The translations under genes were made by a program, and so were the position numbers. Of a stretch of 7,524 nt of DNA, positions 7,259 through 7,524 are shown piece after piece. How positions within the stretch are numbered: the stretch's first letter is position 1; every line of letters begins with the position of its first letter. Origin of the DNA: JANQGH01 sp039030175 (GTDB lineage Bacteria > Pseudomonadota > Alphaproteobacteria > DSM-16000 > Inquilinaceae); NCBI GenBank assembly GCA_039030175.1, contig JBCCER010000197.1, positions 1 through 7,524 of the forward strand. Direction: 5' to 3'. The notes below the pieces were generated by a model that saw only the letters and a list, made by a program, of their open reading frames with translations, made no database searches and had not been told where the DNA came from.

Positions 7259-7267
7259 CTTCCTTCC
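7259..7267 (-). promoter_or_regulatory. Purine-rich ribosome-binding site of the deacetylase-like gene
   Basis: GGAAGGAAG on the minus strand ends 12 bases before ATG 7246. It is the strongest Shine-Dalgarno-like run near any candidate start of this gene, though the spacing is a little long. It supports ATG 7246 over TTG 7333 and ATG 7219. Confidence 0.5.
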
Positions 7268-7285
7268 GAGCGCTGCAGGCCGCGC

Positions 7286-7291
7286 ACTATA
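7286..7291 (-). promoter_or_regulatory. Weak candidate -10 element upstream of the deacetylase-like gene
   Basis: TATAGT on the minus strand lies in the 83-base space between the glycosyltransferase stop and ATG 7246, and would give a leader of about 33 bases. The hexamer at the 17-base spacing (TGCCAA) is a poor -35 match; a better one (TTGACG at 7333-7328) is 36 bases away, too far to pair. An internal promoter is possible but weakly supported. Confidence 0.22.
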
Positions 7292-7329
7292 GGGGCGCCG
7301 GACCTGTTTTGGCAGATCTAATCCGGGCG

Positions 7330-7524
7330 TCAACCGGACCTGAGTCCAATGAATTTCTGGTGAAGGCAGCGGTAGCTGGTCTCAGCGCCCGCAAGAGCGA
7401 TCGACCGGCCTGTGCCGGGCTTGGGTTCCCCCAGACAGTGGCCGATTGTCTCGGCAAGCAGCCCTTCGGTCAAGTCAGCTTCCGGAACGTAGGTTGCCCA
7501 GCCGCGTGCGGCGATCAATTCGGC
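7330..7524 (-). CDS. C-terminal end of a probable GT-B glycosyltransferase (family 28/MurG-like), partial
   Basis: Only the last 64 residues are visible; the reading frame is open to the window edge and ends with TGA at 7332-7330. The pattern AELIAARGWATYVPEADLT (1-19), followed by a helix with LLAETIGHCL (22-31), is what I expect at the end of a GT-B enzyme of the family 28/MurG type. There a segment of the form 'aerlaelG-a-vlpp-dLtpe-L' closes the nucleotide-sugar domain. The GAETSYRCL stretch (46-54) fits the end of the predicted glycosyltransferases of COG4671, often found next to CE4-like genes in alphaproteobacteria. This rests on a short fragment and recalled family patterns, so the function is tentative although the coding frame is credible. 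Its stop touches the alternative TTG start of the deacetylase-like gene (TTGA), suggesting co-transcription. Confidence 0.6.
   Translation of the reverse strand, partial: AELIAARGWATYVPEADLTEGLLAETIGHCLGEPKPGTGRSIALAGAETSYRCLHQKFIGLRSG

Overview
The window carries a single block of seven genes, all on the minus strand and so read from position 7524 down to 1. It is gene-dense, moderately GC-rich, and has no gene-free stretch over 300 bases. I saw no RNA gene, insertion sequence, CRISPR array or phage gene. The GC content, the protein styles and the pairing of a NodB-like deacetylase with a probable GT-B glycosyltransferase suggest an alphaproteobacterium, perhaps of the Rhizobiales/Rhodospirillales type. 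That placement is inference from protein style, not a measured assignment.

In transcription order: (1) the last 64 codons of a probable glycosyltransferase (7524-7330); (2) a cytoplasmic polysaccharide-deacetylase-like (CE4/NodB fold) protein (7246-6437); (3) a small unknown protein with a two-helix membrane hairpin and a soluble, possibly PH-like, domain (6440-5895); (4) a fused double-ATPase ABC protein (5898-4003); (5) a 628-residue periplasmic solute-binding protein of the SBP_bac_5 family (4006-2120); (6) an OppB/DppB-type permease (2087-1089); (7) an OppC/DppC-type permease (from 1092, cut by the window start after 364 codons).

Genes 4 to 7 form a complete peptide/opine/nickel-type (Opp/Dpp-like) ABC importer: one binding protein, two different permeases, and both nucleotide-binding domains in one polypeptide. 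The proteins look like the long-protein branch of this superfamily (large binding protein, roughly 630-residue double ATPase, OppC-type subunit with a big periplasmic insert). Members of the wider superfamily import oligopeptides, and some import oligosaccharides, so the substrate cannot be read from the sequence.

The most notable architectural point is coupling. Four junctions (deacetylase/membrane protein, membrane protein/ATPase, ATPase/binding protein, permease/permease) are 4-base ATGA stop-start overlaps. This ties the glycan-type genes and the transporter into one translationally coupled operon. The only real gap within the transporter is 32 bases between the binding protein and the first permease. 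The functional link between glycan modification and import is a hypothesis. No clearly new system is demonstrated; the best novelty leads are the unknown membrane protein and the unassigned transporter substrate.
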